The notes under the pieces were generated by a model that did not search any database, was not told where the DNA came from, and saw nothing but the letters and a program-made list of their open reading frames with translations. From Roseicyclus sp. (GTDB taxonomy: Bacteria; Pseudomonadota; Alphaproteobacteria; Rhodobacterales; Rhodobacteraceae), in assembly GCA_018401965.1 (NCBI GenBank), contig JAGYJU010000014.1, forward strand, positions 20,790 to 84,789: a DNA stretch of 64,000 bases, written 5' to 3'. Position numbers and translations under genes: made by a program. Numbering within the stretch: the stretch's first letter is position 1; each line of letters opens with the position of its first letter. Positions 62,871-64,000 of this stretch are shown one piece after another.

Positions 62871-64000
62871 GATCACGCGCTCATACGTTCAAAAAGCCAC
62901 TTGCACAGGCGGCATCCATACATGGTGACGGACGTCATCAGGCGGCGGCTTGAAGTTGCTTGATCCCGTCCTTGAAGACAATCCCCTGGATGACCTCGGG
63001 CAGACGGTTTGGCCCGGAGATCTTCCGCCACTTCTTCTTGGCTGACATCATCAGCCTGAAGACCATTGCGAGGGCGGTTTTGCGGTTGAGGCAGCCCTTG
63101 GTCTTGCGCGTCCGGTTGCGGACCGTGGCAAAGACGCTCTCGATCGGGTTCGTGGTCCTGATGTGCTTCCAATGCTCGGCCGGGAAGTCGTAGAAGGCCA
63201 GCAGCTCGTCGCGGTCCTTGACCAGCTTGGCGACGGCCTTCTCGTATTTCACGCCGTAGGTTTCGACGAAGAGATCGAAGGCGGCATTGGCCTCCTTCTT
63301 CGTCTCGGCCATCCAGATGTCCTGCAGATCCGCCTTCACCTTTTCGTGCAGAGATTTGGGCATGGCCCCCAGCACGTTCGCCGTCTTGTGGACCCAACAT
63401 CTTTGCTCGCGGGTGTCGGGAAAGACATCGCGCAGCGCCGTCCAGAACCCGAGCGCACCATCGCCCGTGGCCAGTTCCGGGCGGCACCGAGAGCCCGCGC
63501 TTCTTCAGCCCTTTCAGCAGGTCACACCAGCTGTCGGCGTTCTCACGGAACCCGTCCATGATCGCCAGAACGTCCTTCTCACCATATTCGTCGGCACCAA
63601 TAATTACCAACATACATTGACGATCGCCGTCCAGACGCGGCGTGAAGTAGACCCCGTCCGCCCAGATGTAGACATAGCGCTTGCCCTTGAGATCGCGCTT
63701 GCGCCAGGCCTCGTATTCTTCCCACCACGCAGCCTTCAGGCGGGTGATGGTCGATGACGACAGCCCCTCGGCATCAGGGCCCAGAAGCGCCGCCAGCGCC
63801 TCGCTGAAGTCACCAGTCGAGATGCCCTTCAGGTACAGCCACGGCAGAAGCTCTTCGACGGACTTGGCCTTGCGCAGATAGGGCGGGACCAGCGACGAAC
63901 GGAACCTGATCTTGCTGCCATCCGCATTGGACCCGCGATCACGGACACGTGGAACCTGCACCGGTACCATCCCGATCCCGGTCATCACCTCGCGCTCCGG
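62871..64000 (-). mobile_element. IS256-type insertion sequence, partial at window end
   Basis: The sequence from about 62871 to the window end belongs to an IS256-family element transcribed on the minus strand. Only its 3' part is present. The 60 bp between 62875 and the transposase stop at 62938 probably contain the terminal inverted repeat, but the other end is outside the window so it cannot be paired. It lies directly beside the IS110-type element. Confidence 0.65.
62938..64000 (-). pseudogene. IS256 family transposase, partial and frameshifted
   Basis: A mutator-type DDE transposase. The first part (from the window edge) has VQVPRVRDRGS, LLPWLYLKGISTGDFSEALA and the first Asp in YVYIWADGVYFTPRLDGD. 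The second part, in another frame, has LATGDGALGFWTALRDVFPD with the second Asp, CWVHKTANVL, and the Glu block TTNPIESVFATVRNRT, ending at 62938. The frames are split near 63477-63478 by one extra base (PE-LATGDGALGFW once repaired). IS256 transposases are not known to use programmed frameshifting. The N-terminus lies beyond 64000. Confidence 0.85.

Noticed and set aside
1..64000. tRNA, rRNA, CRISPR arrays, prophage or defence islands
   Set aside because: Reading the intergenic regions on both strands, I found no cloverleaf, rRNA or array pattern and no phage or nuclease/toxin cluster. Intergenic space is small, though tRNA detection by eye is limited.

Overview
The window is GC-rich alphaproteobacterial chromosome. 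Gene order and protein families (rsmB–heparinase–purH, ftsK–lolA, pyk–N-formylglutamate amidohydrolase–DUF1244, a BamF-type lipoprotein, a CenR-like regulator, a SDHAF4/DUF1674 protein) point to the Rhodobacterales (Roseobacter/Paracoccaceae group). Almost all of it is ordinary core genome. The only clearly mobile DNA is at the right end: an IS110/IS1111-type element that truncates a porin gene, followed by an IS256-type element that runs off the window.

Layout. 0-3.7 kb: end of a glycosyltransferase-like gene, Lrp regulator and alanine dehydrogenase (divergent), an MsrQ-like haem membrane protein, mscL and ytoQ. 3.7-9.9 kb (minus): pheT, pheS, a methyltransferase, rplT, rpmI and small envelope proteins. 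9.8-13.9 kb: pyk (minus), then N-formylglutamate amidohydrolase, DUF1244 and rluA (plus). 14-19.3 kb: aldehyde dehydrogenase, 1-Cys peroxiredoxin, L,D-transpeptidase and a Tat-exported PhoX phosphatase. 19.4-22.1 kb: pnp and rpsO. 22.5-28.6 kb: a membrane-anchored RTX-repeat protein, a haloacetate-dehalogenase-like hydrolase, DUF1643, then truB, a phosphodiester-glycosidase-like protein and rbfA, with dapB divergent. 28.7-41.2 kb is a long plus-strand run: rsmB, heparinase-like, purH, lspA, bamF, two M16 peptidases, mutL, rmuC. 41.2-47.2 kb: thiolase, a STAS/HATPase pair, gamma-glutamyltransferase, hspQ, an AEC transporter and a lytic transglycosylase. 47.2-57.9 kb (mostly minus): lolA, ftsK, aminotransferase, amidase, a UbiH-type hydroxylase (plus), Trm112, LON-domain protein, CnoX, xthA and a small secreted protein. 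58.1-61.3 kb: CenR-like regulator, ribA, a second L,D-transpeptidase, yggS. 61.3-64 kb: porin remnant and the IS elements.

Genes that work together: RNA processing and translation (pheST, rpsO-pnp, rplT-rpmI, rbfA-truB, rluA, rsmB) and envelope biogenesis (lspA, bamF, lolA, two M16 peptidases, two L,D-transpeptidases, the CenR-like regulator).

A caution for any user: eight genes (mscL, N-formylglutamate amidohydrolase, DUF1244, phoX, pnp, rbfA, the phosphodiester-glycosidase-like gene and the IS256 transposase) are each broken by one single-base indel, mostly at a short homopolymer or doubled base. Restoring one base rejoins the full conserved protein in every case, so most are probably assembly errors rather than real pseudogenes.

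The most unusual signals are: two adjacent perfect palindromes sharing a TTCGTACGAA core between pheT and ytoQ; the IS110-type insertion with a possible guide-RNA region; a fluoroacetate-dehalogenase active site with one Asp-to-Glu change; a RibA with a long RibB-like but apparently inactive N-terminal region; and a 20-bp TTCG/CGAA-loop hairpin repeated at two convergent gene ends.
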